This document shows, piece after piece, positions 8,242-16,467 of a DNA stretch of 35,882 bases (position 1 is its first letter; each line of letters opens with the position of its first letter). Both the position numbers and the translations under genes were made by a program. Below the pieces are notes generated by a model. The model worked only from the letters and a program-made list of their open reading frames with translations, ran no database searches and was not told the origin of the DNA. Source of the stretch: an uncultured Lentisphaerota bacterium (GTDB lineage Bacteria > Verrucomicrobiota > Lentisphaeria > Oligosphaerales > CAITYL01); assembly GCA_903896595.1 (NCBI GenBank), contig CAITYL010000243.1:1-35882 (forward strand), in the 5' to 3' direction.

Positions 8242-8279
8242 CGGCTGGCCATGACTGGAAACGCCAGTCATGGCAGCCG
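8242..8279. promoter_or_regulatory. Strong hairpin between the two pilin genes
   Basis: Left arm 8242-8258 pairs with right arm 8264-8279 with a single one-base bulge; the inner 11 bases (GCCATGACTGG) are perfectly complementary around an AAACG loop. It lies 34 bases past the stop of pilin 2 and about 115 bases before pilin 1. No U-run follows. Likely a partial terminator or mRNA-stabilising stem that sets the ratio of pilin 2 to downstream genes (inference). Confidence 0.6.
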
Positions 8280-8312
8280 GCCGGTACCACACCGTGTTTT
8301 TGATCACGAACA

Positions 8313-8750
8313 TCACAACCCGGAGCGCTTGAAAACACCGGCGTCATCAAGCGTGATGATCACCGTTGTTGGCACGTCGGCGCCATTGCCCTTGGCCTGG
8401 ATCGTGTAGGTGCTGGGGGACGTGGTGAGCGTGAAATCACGTTCCTTCCAATACCGGCCGTCCAAATCACCGTCCTTGGGATCGGTCGAAAGACCAAACT
8501 TGACCCCCGGCAGATTCGAGCAGTCGTTGGCGAGGGCGGTGCCGCCCGGCAAGGTGTCGTACTTGCTGGTTTCCGCATAGTTGGCCCGGAGCGCGGTCCG
8601 GATCATGCCCATGGCGGCCTCGGCCTCGGTGGCCATGGCCCGAGTGGTGTTGCCCCGCATGAGCGACACCGCCACCGCGGCCAGGATGGCCACGATGATG
8701 GCGACGATCATCAACTCGATCAGGGTGAAGGGACGAGATGTGGTTTTCAT
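8313..8750 (-). CDS. Type IV pilin-like protein 2 (candidate major pilin)
   Basis: 145 residues. Leader 'MKTTSRP' followed by 'FTLIELMIVAIIVAILAAVAVS', with Glu at +5 and proline at -1. Paralogue of pilin 1 with the same length and middle region; it keeps 'NDCSNLPG' and 'DGRYW' but has only one cysteine after the helix. It has its own 138-base upstream space and an AAGAGG ribosome binding site eight bases before ATG, and is followed by a strong hairpin; this resembles a highly expressed major pilin, though that is inferred. Confidence 0.85.
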   Translation of the reverse strand: MKTTSRPFTLIELMIVAIIVAILAAVAVSLMRGNTTRAMATEAEAAMGMIRTALRANYAETSKYDTLPGGTALANDCSNLPGVKFGLSTDPKDGDLDGRYWKERDFTLTTSPSTYTIQAKGNGADVPTTVIITLDDAGVFKRSGL

Positions 8751-8888
8751 TGAATAACCTCTTCGTTGTTAATGGCTTGTTGTGTTGTCTAAAACCCACT
8801 GCATTTCCTTAGGCGAAGCCCATGCGGGGATCCGCCCCCCTCGCTTTCTTGCCGCGACCTCACCTCCTTTCCGCCGCTTGGCGACTCG

Positions 8889-10127
8889 TTACTTGGCCGT
8901 CGATGCCAACAGAAACACCGGCATGTAGATGGCCAGCACCAGCACCAGAACCACGCATCCGAAGACACAGATGACCACCGGTTCAAACAAGGCCATAGTC
9001 ACGGTGATGGACCCTTCGACCTGCTCCTCATAAACATCCGAAACCTTGTCCAGCACTTCGGGTAGCCGTCCCGAGGTTTCACCAACCCGGATCATGCGGA
9101 TGACGAGCTGTGGAAACTCGCCCTCCGCGCCAAGACTGGTCGCGATCTCGGCGCCCCCAATGATTTTGACCTGGGCGGCGCGAACCGCGGCCTCCATCAC
9201 TTTGTTGGCGCAGATGCCGGCCGCGATCTCCATGGCCGTGCCGATCGGGACACCGCCCTGCAACATCATGGCCAAATGGCGGCAGAAACGGGCAACCGCA
9301 TACTTCCGCACCCACATCCCGATGACCGGCACCCGGTATTTCAGCCCGTCGACGTACACCCGCCCAGCCGCGGTTTGCGCCAGCATATACAGGCCGACGA
9401 TGACCGTGAGCACCCCCAGGAGAATCACCGCATAATGATCCAACAGGTAATTATTGATGCCAAACACCACCCGGGTGAGCAGCGGCAACTTGGCTCCGAA
9501 CCCGGCAAAGATGTCGCGGAACTTCGGCAGCACAAAGATCGTCATAACCCCGCAGATGAGGATGAAGAAGCCGCCCACGAACAGCGGGTAAGCGGTGACG
9601 GTGCGGATTTTGCGTTCCAGGCGGTCGCTGCGCTCCATGGCCGTGGCCAGGCGGTCCAAGGTGCGCGCCATGCTGCCGGCCTCCTCGGCGGCTTTGATGA
9701 CCTCCACCGTCTCCGTGCGGAATACCCGGAGATGGCGGGAGAGCGCCTGAGAGAAGGTCTTCCCGGCATGCAGGTCACTCACCACCGCGGCCATGATCCG
9801 GGCCAGCGTCGGGTTTTCCAGATCCTCCCCCACCGCCTCCAGCGACTCCAACAGCGGCACCCCGGCATTGACGGCCACCGCCAGTTGCCGGAAAAGCAAG
9901 GCCTTCTCCGCCACCGAGACCCCGGAGCGAAAGGCGAAACCGGAGCGCGGCTGGCCAGTGGCAGTGACCGGGGCGGCGCCGTTGCCGGTGGCAGCCGGGT
10001 TCAGGTCAATGACCGTCAAGTCCCGGTTGCGCAGGGTGTCCAAGGCGTGATGGCGCGTCTCCGCCTTGATGGTATCCCTGACCATGTTGCCGTGGCGGTC
10101 TTTGGCATGATAATCATAGGTTGGCAT
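8889..10127 (-). CDS. pilC: Type IV pilus inner-membrane platform protein PilC/GspF
   Basis: 412 residues. N-terminal 'PTYDYHAKDRHGN' is the usual PilC/GspF opening, followed by two GspF domains (about 75-200 and 280-400) starting 'LLFRQLAVAVNAGVPLLESL' and 'FCRHLAMMLQGGVPIGTAMEI'. Three hydrophobic segments lie near 175-200, 222-245 and 380-405. It anchors the assembly ATPase in the inner membrane. The chosen ATG is two bases after the pilB stop, with a G-rich stretch eight bases upstream; a longer start inside pilB is unnecessary. Confidence 0.92.
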   Translation of the reverse strand: MPTYDYHAKDRHGNMVRDTIKAETRHHALDTLRNRDLTVIDLNPAATGNGAAPVTATGQPRSGFAFRSGVSVAEKALLFRQLAVAVNAGVPLLESLEAVGEDLENPTLARIMAAVVSDLHAGKTFSQALSRHLRVFRTETVEVIKAAEEAGSMARTLDRLATAMERSDRLERKIRTVTAYPLFVGGFFILICGVMTIFVLPKFRDIFAGFGAKLPLLTRVVFGINNYLLDHYAVILLGVLTVIVGLYMLAQTAAGRVYVDGLKYRVPVIGMWVRKYAVARFCRHLAMMLQGGVPIGTAMEIAAGICANKVMEAAVRAAQVKIIGGAEIATSLGAEGEFPQLVIRMIRVGETSGRLPEVLDKVSDVYEEQVEGSITVTMALFEPVVICVFGCVVLVLVLAIYMPVFLLASTAK

Positions 10128-10129
10128 CT

Positions 10130-11863
10130 TTACACCCCCCGGCAATCCATGCCGTCTGGAACCGGACAGACACTAAGCACTTCCTCAACCGTGGTGAGCC
10201 CCGCCCGCACCTTGCGCAACCCGTTGGCCAGCAAGGTCTCCATCCCCATATCGATCGCTTTTTGGCGAAACGCGTGTTCATTGCCGCCGCCGGCGATCAA
10301 CTCCCGAATGCTGTCGGTAACCTCCAGAAATTCCAAAATCGCCTGTCGGCCAAAATAGCCGGTATGGGCGCACTCCTTGCAACCGGTGCCGTTGCGAAAA
10401 CGCCAGGAATCGGCGTCCGGGAAAAAGGCGCGGGCGATGGCGACGGCCTCTGGCGACGGCGCCACGTCCCGACTGCATTTTGGGCAAATGACCCGCACCA
10501 ACCGCTGGGCGATCACCAATTTCATGGTGGAGGCAATCAGATACGATTCGACGCCGATGTCCCGGAGGCGGCAAAAGGCGGAGGTGGCGTCGTTGGTGTG
10601 CAAGGTGCTCAGCACCAGATGCCCGGTCAACGACGCGCGCATGGCGATCTGCGCCGTCTCCGCATCCCGAATTTCCCCGATCATGATAATATCGGGATCC
10701 TGACGCAGGATGGCCCGCAGGGCGCTGGCGAAATCCAGGCCGATCTTGGGCCGAATCAGCATCTGATTGACCCCCGACACCAGGTATTCCACCGGATCCT
10801 CCACGGTTTGAATATTCTTCTCCGGGCTCTTCATGAAGCGCAACGCGCCGTAGAGGGTCGTGGTTTTGCCGCTGCCCGTCGGCCCGGTCAACAGCACAAT
10901 CCCGTGCGGCAGTTTCAGAATGCGCTTGAAGCGGATCAGGGTTTCCTCCTCAAAACCAACGTCCTCCAGGCTGCCCACCGTGGCCGCCCGGTCCAAGATG
11001 CGCAGGACCATTTTCTCGCCAAAAACCTCGGGAAGTGAGGACACCCGCACGTCAATGACCCGGTCGTGGACACAGTAGCGGAAGCGCCCATCGAGCGGCA
11101 GCCGGCGCTCGGCAATGTCCATGCCGGCCAGGATTTTGATACGGGCCACGACGCCCTGGTAGAGGCTTGGCGGCGGCGGCGTGACGATGCGCAAGTTGCC
11201 ATCCACCCGGATTCGGACCGTCTCATCCTTCTCACCGGGTTCGAAATGAATATCGCTGGCCCGGTCACGAACCGCCTGCAGAAGCAACAGTTTGACGAAA
11301 CGCACCACCGGCACGTCGTTGACCAAAACCCGAAGTTGGTCGGCCTGGTTCAAGCCGGGATCCAAGCCTTTGCCCACATCGCCGGCCTCCAGATCGACGA
11401 TATCCTGAAGGTTGCGCTCAATATGCGCCTCTTCGCGGTAAAACTTGTCAATCACGGACTGGATGCGGTCGCCGGTACTGACCGCCTTGTGTACTTCCAG
11501 GCGGGTGAGGGACCGCGCGGCGTCGACCGCCTCAAGATCGAGCGGATTTTGCATGACCAGGGTGACGGTGGCGAACTTGTCCTTCTTGACGGGAATCATG
11601 CAGTAGCGGCGCGCCACCGCTTCGGGAATGAGATGAACCTCCTCGGATTCGAGACGAAACCCCTCGCCAAGTTCAAAGAATGGCAGTTTCAGATGCTCGG
11701 CCAGCAACTGCGCCATCTCCTCCGATGAGACGTAATTGAGTTCAGCCAGCACCTCGGCCAGCGGCTTTCCCGTCGCCCGGCAAACCGCCTGCGCGGCGGC
11801 CAGTTGCGCCTCGGTGATCTTCCCGGCCCGGAGCAGGATGTCGTTTGGATCGTCGCTAAGCAT
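10130..11863 (-). CDS. pilB: Type IV pilus assembly ATPase PilB/GspE
   Basis: 577 residues. An MshEN-type N-terminal domain (1-150), then the GspE ATPase: Walker A 'GPTGSGKT' at 327-334, Asp-box region 'VEDPVEYLV' at 354, Walker B 'DIIMIGEIRD' at 391-400, His-box 'TGHLVLSTLHTND' from 413. Four cysteines (C460, C463, C495, C498) form the zinc-binding tetracysteine motif of PilB/GspE. Hexameric motor that drives pilin polymerisation. Lies between pilT and pilC in one transcript. Confidence 0.93.
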   Translation of the reverse strand: MLSDDPNDILLRAGKITEAQLAAAQAVCRATGKPLAEVLAELNYVSSEEMAQLLAEHLKLPFFELGEGFRLESEEVHLIPEAVARRYCMIPVKKDKFATVTLVMQNPLDLEAVDAARSLTRLEVHKAVSTGDRIQSVIDKFYREEAHIERNLQDIVDLEAGDVGKGLDPGLNQADQLRVLVNDVPVVRFVKLLLLQAVRDRASDIHFEPGEKDETVRIRVDGNLRIVTPPPPSLYQGVVARIKILAGMDIAERRLPLDGRFRYCVHDRVIDVRVSSLPEVFGEKMVLRILDRAATVGSLEDVGFEEETLIRFKRILKLPHGIVLLTGPTGSGKTTTLYGALRFMKSPEKNIQTVEDPVEYLVSGVNQMLIRPKIGLDFASALRAILRQDPDIIMIGEIRDAETAQIAMRASLTGHLVLSTLHTNDATSAFCRLRDIGVESYLIASTMKLVIAQRLVRVICPKCSRDVAPSPEAVAIARAFFPDADSWRFRNGTGCKECAHTGYFGRQAILEFLEVTDSIRELIAGGGNEHAFRQKAIDMGMETLLANGLRKVRAGLTTVEEVLSVCPVPDGMDCRGV

Positions 11864-11885
11864 GGCGTTTCTCCAGAAACCGACC

Positions 11886-12959
11886 TCAACCAGCAGTTAC
11901 ATTCAACATCCGCCGCAATTCCTTGGGCCGCGCCGAATAGCGAAGGGCCGTTTCCGTATCGACGCAGCCCTTGTCGCACAGCCGCTTGAGGGATTCGTTC
12001 ATGGTCATCATCCCCTCCGCCGCCGAGGTTTGGATCACGGAATAGATCTGTTCGACGTGCGTTTCCCGGATCAGGTTGCGAATCGCCTGGTTGACATTGA
12101 TGACTTCGCAGGCCAGCATCCGGCGGTCCCCATCCCGGGTGATCAGCAAGCGCTGGGCGATAACGCCCTGCAAAACCATGGCCAACTGCAGGTAGACCTG
12201 CCGTTGCCGGGACGCGGGAAACACATCGACGATCCGCTGGATCACCTGGGTGGTGTCGGGCGTATGCAACGTGGCCAGAATCAGGTGGCCGGTTTCAGCC
12301 AAGGTCAGGACACACTGGACGGTTTCCAAATCGCGCATCTCGCCAACCATGATCACGTCGGGGGACTGCCGAAACACGCTGCGCAAGGCGTCGGCAAACG
12401 AGTGGGCATCAATCCCGATTTCACGCTGATCGACAATGCAGGTGCCATGACGGTGCAGATACTCAATCGGATCCTCAATGCAGATGACATGCAAGTGCTG
12501 GGTGTGATTGATAAAATCGATCATGGCCGCCATCGTGGTGGATTTGCCGCTACCGGCAGGTCCGGTGATCAGCACCAACCCATGGGGGCGAGACGCAAAG
12601 TCGGTCACGATCGCGGGCAACCCCAGTTCGTCCATGCTTGGGATGACAAAAGGAATCATCCGGACCGCGATGGCCAACGCCCCCCGTTGCCAATACACAT
12701 TGAACCGGCAAATGGCGATGGTATCGAAGGTTTTGGTAAAATCCAGGCTTTTGTCGCGCTCCAAGGCGGCGGCTTGATTGACCGTAAGCACACTGGAGAT
12801 GAACCCCTGAACCGCCTCGGCATCCAAGGGAACGGTGCCGCACGGTTCAAAAACGCCATTGACGCGCAACTGCGGCACCGCCCCGGCCGTCAGCAACAGG
12901 TCCGAGGCGCAACGGTCGCGCATCTGCTCCAAAAGGTATTCTAAAGTCGGCGCGCTCAC
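11886..12959 (-). CDS. pilT: Pilus retraction ATPase PilT
   Basis: 357 residues from a GTG start. 'ASDLLLTAGAVPQLRVNG' at 18-35 is the PilT N-terminal domain; Walker A 'GPAGSGKS' at 133-140, Walker B 'DVIMVGEMRD' at 201-210, His-box 'TGHLILATLHT' from 223. 'AIRNLIRE' at 292-299 followed by 'IQTSAAEGMMTMNESL' is the PilT C-terminal signature needed for retraction in known homologues. First gene of the pilus island, 22 bases upstream of pilB. The leader carries AAGAGGATG before the GTG and resembles the leaders of the response regulator and PilW-like genes. Confidence 0.9.
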   Translation of the reverse strand: MSAPTLEYLLEQMRDRCASDLLLTAGAVPQLRVNGVFEPCGTVPLDAEAVQGFISSVLTVNQAAALERDKSLDFTKTFDTIAICRFNVYWQRGALAIAVRMIPFVIPSMDELGLPAIVTDFASRPHGLVLITGPAGSGKSTTMAAMIDFINHTQHLHVICIEDPIEYLHRHGTCIVDQREIGIDAHSFADALRSVFRQSPDVIMVGEMRDLETVQCVLTLAETGHLILATLHTPDTTQVIQRIVDVFPASRQRQVYLQLAMVLQGVIAQRLLITRDGDRRMLACEVINVNQAIRNLIRETHVEQIYSVIQTSAAEGMMTMNESLKRLCDKGCVDTETALRYSARPKELRRMLNVTAG

Positions 12960-13147
12960 AATTCCGCATCCTCTTGATCTGGATTATTCATGCGTACGAA
13001 TCGGTGTCTGCTATAGCTCTGAGCACTTATAACGCAGCGGAGACGTCCCGCCGGGCTGCAAGCCCTGAGCTACCGTGGTGAATCATCCAGGTAAACCTCA
13101 TTGATCACCATCGTACCCATGAACCTGCCACGCCAAGCATAAACTTG

Positions 13148-13192
13148 CAATTACCAATTCCGGGGATACTGGGGTTGAAAAAAGTGGATTTT
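13148..13192 (+). repeat. 45-base direct repeat, copy 1
   Basis: Copy 1 of an imperfect direct repeat that flanks the hybrid histidine kinase; 36 of 45 positions agree with copy 2 at 15433-15477. It begins CAATTACC and ends AAGTGGATTTT. It sits in the 331-base gap (12960-13290) upstream of pilT. Besides this the gap holds a small GGGCT/AGCCC hairpin at 13053-13065 and the pilT leader; I see no convincing sigma-70 promoter. Confidence 0.7.
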
Positions 13193-13290
13193 GAAGTTTG
13201 GCGTGAGGGAGGATGCCTTGCGGTTCTGCAATGGGCGAGTATCCGGTGTCACGCCGCCCACCCCCACCGCCCCGAAACCCGGGAACACAT

Positions 13291-15399
13291 TCAGTTCAAG
13301 ACCTGGATCACGGCATCTTGTAGTTCGCGTTGGGTGTAAGGCTTGGCAACCGCGCCCTTGAACCCATAGTCGGCATAATGTGACATCACCGGACTGTCGG
13401 CATAGCCACTGGACACAATCGCCCTGACGTGGGGATCGATCTCCAGCAACCCCTGAACCGCCTGCTTGCCGCCCATCCCGCCGGGAATGGTCAAATCCAT
13501 AATCACCACGTCAAATGGCATTCCGGCCGTCATCGCCTGTTGATACATCTGGATAGCCTCTTGGCCGTCAGCGGCAGTGGCGACCGAGAACCCGTAGTGG
13601 TTCAGCATGTTCACGACAATGCCACGGATCATCTCTTCGTCATCCATCACCAAAATATGGGCGTGGCGATCCTGGGGCGGGCCGGTCATTGCCGGTGGCT
13701 TGATTACCGCCGATGGCGGCACCCCGGATGCCGGCAGATAGAATGTAAAGGTGGTGCCCTGGCCAAGCGTCGACGCCACGCCAATATGGCCGCCGTGCTT
13801 ATTAATGATGGAATAAACCGCTGCCAAGCCTAAGCCGTTGCCGGCCTGCTTGGTGGTGAAATAGGGGTCGAAGATTTGGTCAAGGTGCTTGGGATCAATA
13901 CCGCCCCCCACGTCCTGCAGGGTAACCTTGATGTATTTCCCCTGATGGAGACCACAAATGACCTCGTCCGCAAGTTCAACATTCTCCAACATGACCGACA
14001 GCCGTCCCCCCTCGGGCATGGCCTGGCGGGCATTGATGGTAAGATTGGCGACAACCTGTCCGAGCTGTCCTTTGTCAGCCTTGACCGACCAAAGATCATG
14101 ATCCTGCCGATAAGCGAGCGTCACCTGGCTGCCGGAAAGATTGAAGCGGGCAACTTCCTCAACCAGTGTCCCCAGGTTGAGGTCTTCTTTGATCGGCTCG
14201 CCCCCCTTGGCGAAGGTCAACAACTGCTTGGTCAGACCAATGGCCCGGTTCATGGATTTTTCCGCTTCCTTAAGAAGCGGGTAGCCGGGATGATTTTGGG
14301 TGAGCGTGTCTTTTGCCAAAGAGATATTTCCAAACACCCCGGTCATCATATTGTTAAAATCATGGGCAATCCCGCCCGCCAGGGTGCCGAGGCTCTGAAG
14401 TTTCTGCATGCTCTGCAACTCGACCTCCGCCCGCCGGCGGTCGGTGATGTCCATCACCGACGATTGACAGCCAATCATGGTGCCATCTTCTTCTTGTAGA
14501 ACGGTCGCCAGGCCATTGGCGACAAAGGTCGAACCATCCTTTTTCTTCGCGATATAATTGCCTTCCCAATACCCGGTTTGATTGAGGGCGGCGACAATCG
14601 CCACCGCCACGGCCGGATCATTGAAAAACTGCGCCACGTTTTGGCCGACCACTTCCGCCTTGCTGGAATACCCCCAGGTCTGGAGAAACGCCTCGTTGAC
14701 CTCGGTAATGATGCCTCCAAGGTCGGCAATGCTATTGGCGGCGAGCGATTCATCGAACACGAGATTCTTAATCCGCAGCGCCTCCCCTGCCCGTTTCAGC
14801 GCGGTGATGTCATGCATCACCAGACGGCACCCGTGCGCGCCATCGGCGCCTGGCGCGACCGTCGCGTCCAAATGCGCCCAGAACATCGTGCCGTCCGGTT
14901 TGATCATCCGCAGGTCACACGCCTGCGGCGCGCCAGTCTCGAAAAGCACGGCGCGGTGCCGGCCGTAGAGGTCATGATCCGCCGGGAGGATAAATCGGGT
15001 GATCAACTGGTTGACCAGCGCGTCCTGGGCCACGCCCAGCAGGGCGGCGGCAGTGAGATTGGCCTCCAGAAACCACCCCTGTTCGCTGAGTGTGCAATAG
15101 CCCACCGGCGCCAGGTTATAGAGGTCGAAGTAACGCGCCTGCGCGGCGGCCAAGTCGGCCTGTGTCCGGCGCAACTCTTCGTTCTGCGCATCCATCTCGA
15201 GTTGATACACCCTCAGGTCATGGAGCGCCTGCCACGTTTCTTCAGGCGACAGGGCCGCGAAGTTTTTCGGCAACGAGGCCACGTTTGCCCGGGCCATCGC
15301 CTCGGCCTGCCGTCGCGCTATCGCTTCCGGCGGAATCAAGGACTCCGCAGTCTGGTGAGGATTGTTCATAAGGACACTCACTTCATAGGTTCCATCCAA
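13291..15399 (-). CDS. Hybrid sensor histidine kinase (PAS-PAS-HisKA-HATPase-receiver)
   Basis: 702 residues. A coiled 'ELRRTQADLAAAQARYFDLY' linker (74-93) leads into PAS 1 (about 90-205), then PAS 2 (about 210-325). HisKA has 'LGTLAGGIAHDFNN' with phosphoacceptor H346. The ATPase domain carries an N-box near 451-458, 'DVGGGIDP' near 496 and 'GNGLGLAAVYSI' near 520. A C-terminal receiver (580-702) has D586/D587, phosphoacceptor D635 and K686. No membrane span, so a cytosolic sensor. Starts at 15399 (AAAGG four bases upstream) or at an internal ATG at 15369. Directly upstream of, and co-directional with, the pilus genes, so it could regulate them (inference). Shares its N-terminal module with the kinase at 16468-19602. 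Confidence 0.9.
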   Translation of the reverse strand: MDGTYEVSVLMNNPHQTAESLIPPEAIARRQAEAMARANVASLPKNFAALSPEETWQALHDLRVYQLEMDAQNEELRRTQADLAAAQARYFDLYNLAPVGYCTLSEQGWFLEANLTAAALLGVAQDALVNQLITRFILPADHDLYGRHRAVLFETGAPQACDLRMIKPDGTMFWAHLDATVAPGADGAHGCRLVMHDITALKRAGEALRIKNLVFDESLAANSIADLGGIITEVNEAFLQTWGYSSKAEVVGQNVAQFFNDPAVAVAIVAALNQTGYWEGNYIAKKKDGSTFVANGLATVLQEEDGTMIGCQSSVMDITDRRRAEVELQSMQKLQSLGTLAGGIAHDFNNMMTGVFGNISLAKDTLTQNHPGYPLLKEAEKSMNRAIGLTKQLLTFAKGGEPIKEDLNLGTLVEEVARFNLSGSQVTLAYRQDHDLWSVKADKGQLGQVVANLTINARQAMPEGGRLSVMLENVELADEVICGLHQGKYIKVTLQDVGGGIDPKHLDQIFDPYFTTKQAGNGLGLAAVYSIINKHGGHIGVASTLGQGTTFTFYLPASGVPPSAVIKPPAMTGPPQDRHAHILVMDDEEMIRGIVVNMLNHYGFSVATAADGQEAIQMYQQAMTAGMPFDVVIMDLTIPGGMGGKQAVQGLLEIDPHVRAIVSSGYADSPVMSHYADYGFKGAVAKPYTQRELQDAVIQVLN

Positions 15400-15432
15400 C
15401 CTTTTGAATGTGCCCGTTCCAAAACAAAATTA

Positions 15433-15477
15433 CAATTACCGATTCTAGTGATAGTTGGGTTTGGAAAAGTGGATTTT
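15433..15477 (+). repeat. 45-base direct repeat, copy 2
   Basis: Second copy of the repeat at 13148-13192, same orientation and length, 80 % identical, 34 bases upstream of the hybrid kinase start. The pair brackets the kinase gene, which might mark a duplicated regulatory leader or remnants of an insertion event. Confidence 0.7.
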
Positions 15478-15548
15478 TAGCCCGGCAACAAGGGGTTAAG
15501 AACGCTAACTTCAGACCTCTGCAATGATCGAAAATTGACTGGTATACC

Positions 15549-15640
15549 GCGTTAGGGTGAAAACTTAATTTTCTGAACATTGAACATTCAACGTTCAACA
15601 TCCAACGTTCGATGTTGAATGTTCGTTTTCAGCCTAACGC
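15549..15640. repeat. Palindromic element A, copy 1
   Basis: A 92-base element bounded by 16-base inverted ends (15549-15564 and 15625-15640, one mismatch, GCGTTAGG...). Inside, GAACATTCAAC (15582-15592) pairs with GTTGAATGTTC (15614-15624). A 27-base stretch (15582-15608) is exactly repeated, inverted, at 21474-21500. It lies in the 402-base gap 15400-15801, which otherwise contains the direct repeat and a terminator-like hairpin and no gene. Confidence 0.85.
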
Positions 15641-15726
15641 AGCATAACAACGGCGCTTCTCACACGGGTGGGCGCCAGAGTCTCGCGTAATTGGGATTTT
15701 CGCCCCAACGGGGCCGGGGAGAATAG

Positions 15727-15745
15727 CCCAGGGCAGCGCCCTGGG
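15727..15745. terminator. Hairpin downstream of the response regulator
   Basis: Perfect eight-base stem CCCAGGGC/GCCCTGGG with a three-base loop, 57 bases past the regulator stop. No T-run follows on the minus strand. The surrounding 'AACGGGGCC...AGCCCAGGGC' text looks like a dispersed repeat seen in PVC genomes (recollection, unchecked), so it may be a repeat rather than a dedicated terminator. Confidence 0.5.
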
Positions 15746-15801
15746 AAACGCCCCCCATTTTTTCGCCGCCCTCCCAAACGGTGCCCCCCGTGAATCCGCC
15801 G

Positions 15802-16446
15802 CTATTCCGGCGACGTCAGGCCTTCGCGGATGGCGTACTTGGTCAATTCGGCGATGCTGTGCAGTCCGAGTTTGTCCATGATATGTTTGCGGTGCGAGTC
15901 AATCGTGGTCACGCTGACCCCGAGCTTCGCGGCAATCATTTTGTTGCTTTGGCCTTCGGCGAGCAGTTGTAGCACCTCACGTTCCCGGTCCGACAGCGGC
16001 GAGGCCACGGGTACGCGGTCCCCGGCCAACTGCCGGCTGTAGTCCGCAAGCACCACATCGGTGATCTTCGGACTGGTGTAGATGCGACCGGACAGCACCG
16101 CCTGAATCGCCGTGGCCAGGTCTTCAAACGCCGATCCCTTCAGCACGTATCCCGCCGCACCGGCCATCAACATCTGTTGCACGAAACGGCGGTCCGCGTG
16201 CATGGATAAGGCGATCACCTTGACGTCCGGGGTGTCCTTCCGGATCTGCCGCGTGGCCTCGATCCCGTTGAGGTCCGGCATGCCGATGTCCATTAACACC
16301 ACGTCCGGCCGCAATTCACGCGCCAAGCGAACGGCCTCGATGCCGTTCGCCGCTTCACCGACCACGGTCATCCCCCCTTGTTTTTTGATCAGTTCCCGCA
16401 GGCCCTCGCGCATCAACAGATGGTCATCAGCGATTAATACTCGCAT
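15802..16446 (-). CDS. NarL/FixJ-family response regulator
   Basis: 214 residues. Receiver domain 1-120 with D7/D8, phosphoacceptor D53 in 'VVLMDIGMPDLNG' and K103; a LuxR-type HTH at about 148-205 ('LSDREREVLQLLAEGQSNK' and 'VTTIDSHRKHIMDKL'). The DNA-binding partner of a HisKA_3 kinase, and the gene immediately upstream (stop at 16468) encodes exactly such a kinase, so the two form a two-component pair. AAAGGGG lies about eight bases upstream of ATG. Target genes unknown; the co-directional pilus island is a reasonable guess. Confidence 0.93.
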   Translation of the reverse strand: MRVLIADDHLLMREGLRELIKKQGGMTVVGEAANGIEAVRLARELRPDVVLMDIGMPDLNGIEATRQIRKDTPDVKVIALSMHADRRFVQQMLMAGAAGYVLKGSAFEDLATAIQAVLSGRIYTSPKITDVVLADYSRQLAGDRVPVASPLSDREREVLQLLAEGQSNKMIAAKLGVSVTTIDSHRKHIMDKLGLHSIAELTKYAIREGLTSPE

Positions 16447-16467
16447 GAGAGTCCCCTTTAGCCTGGG

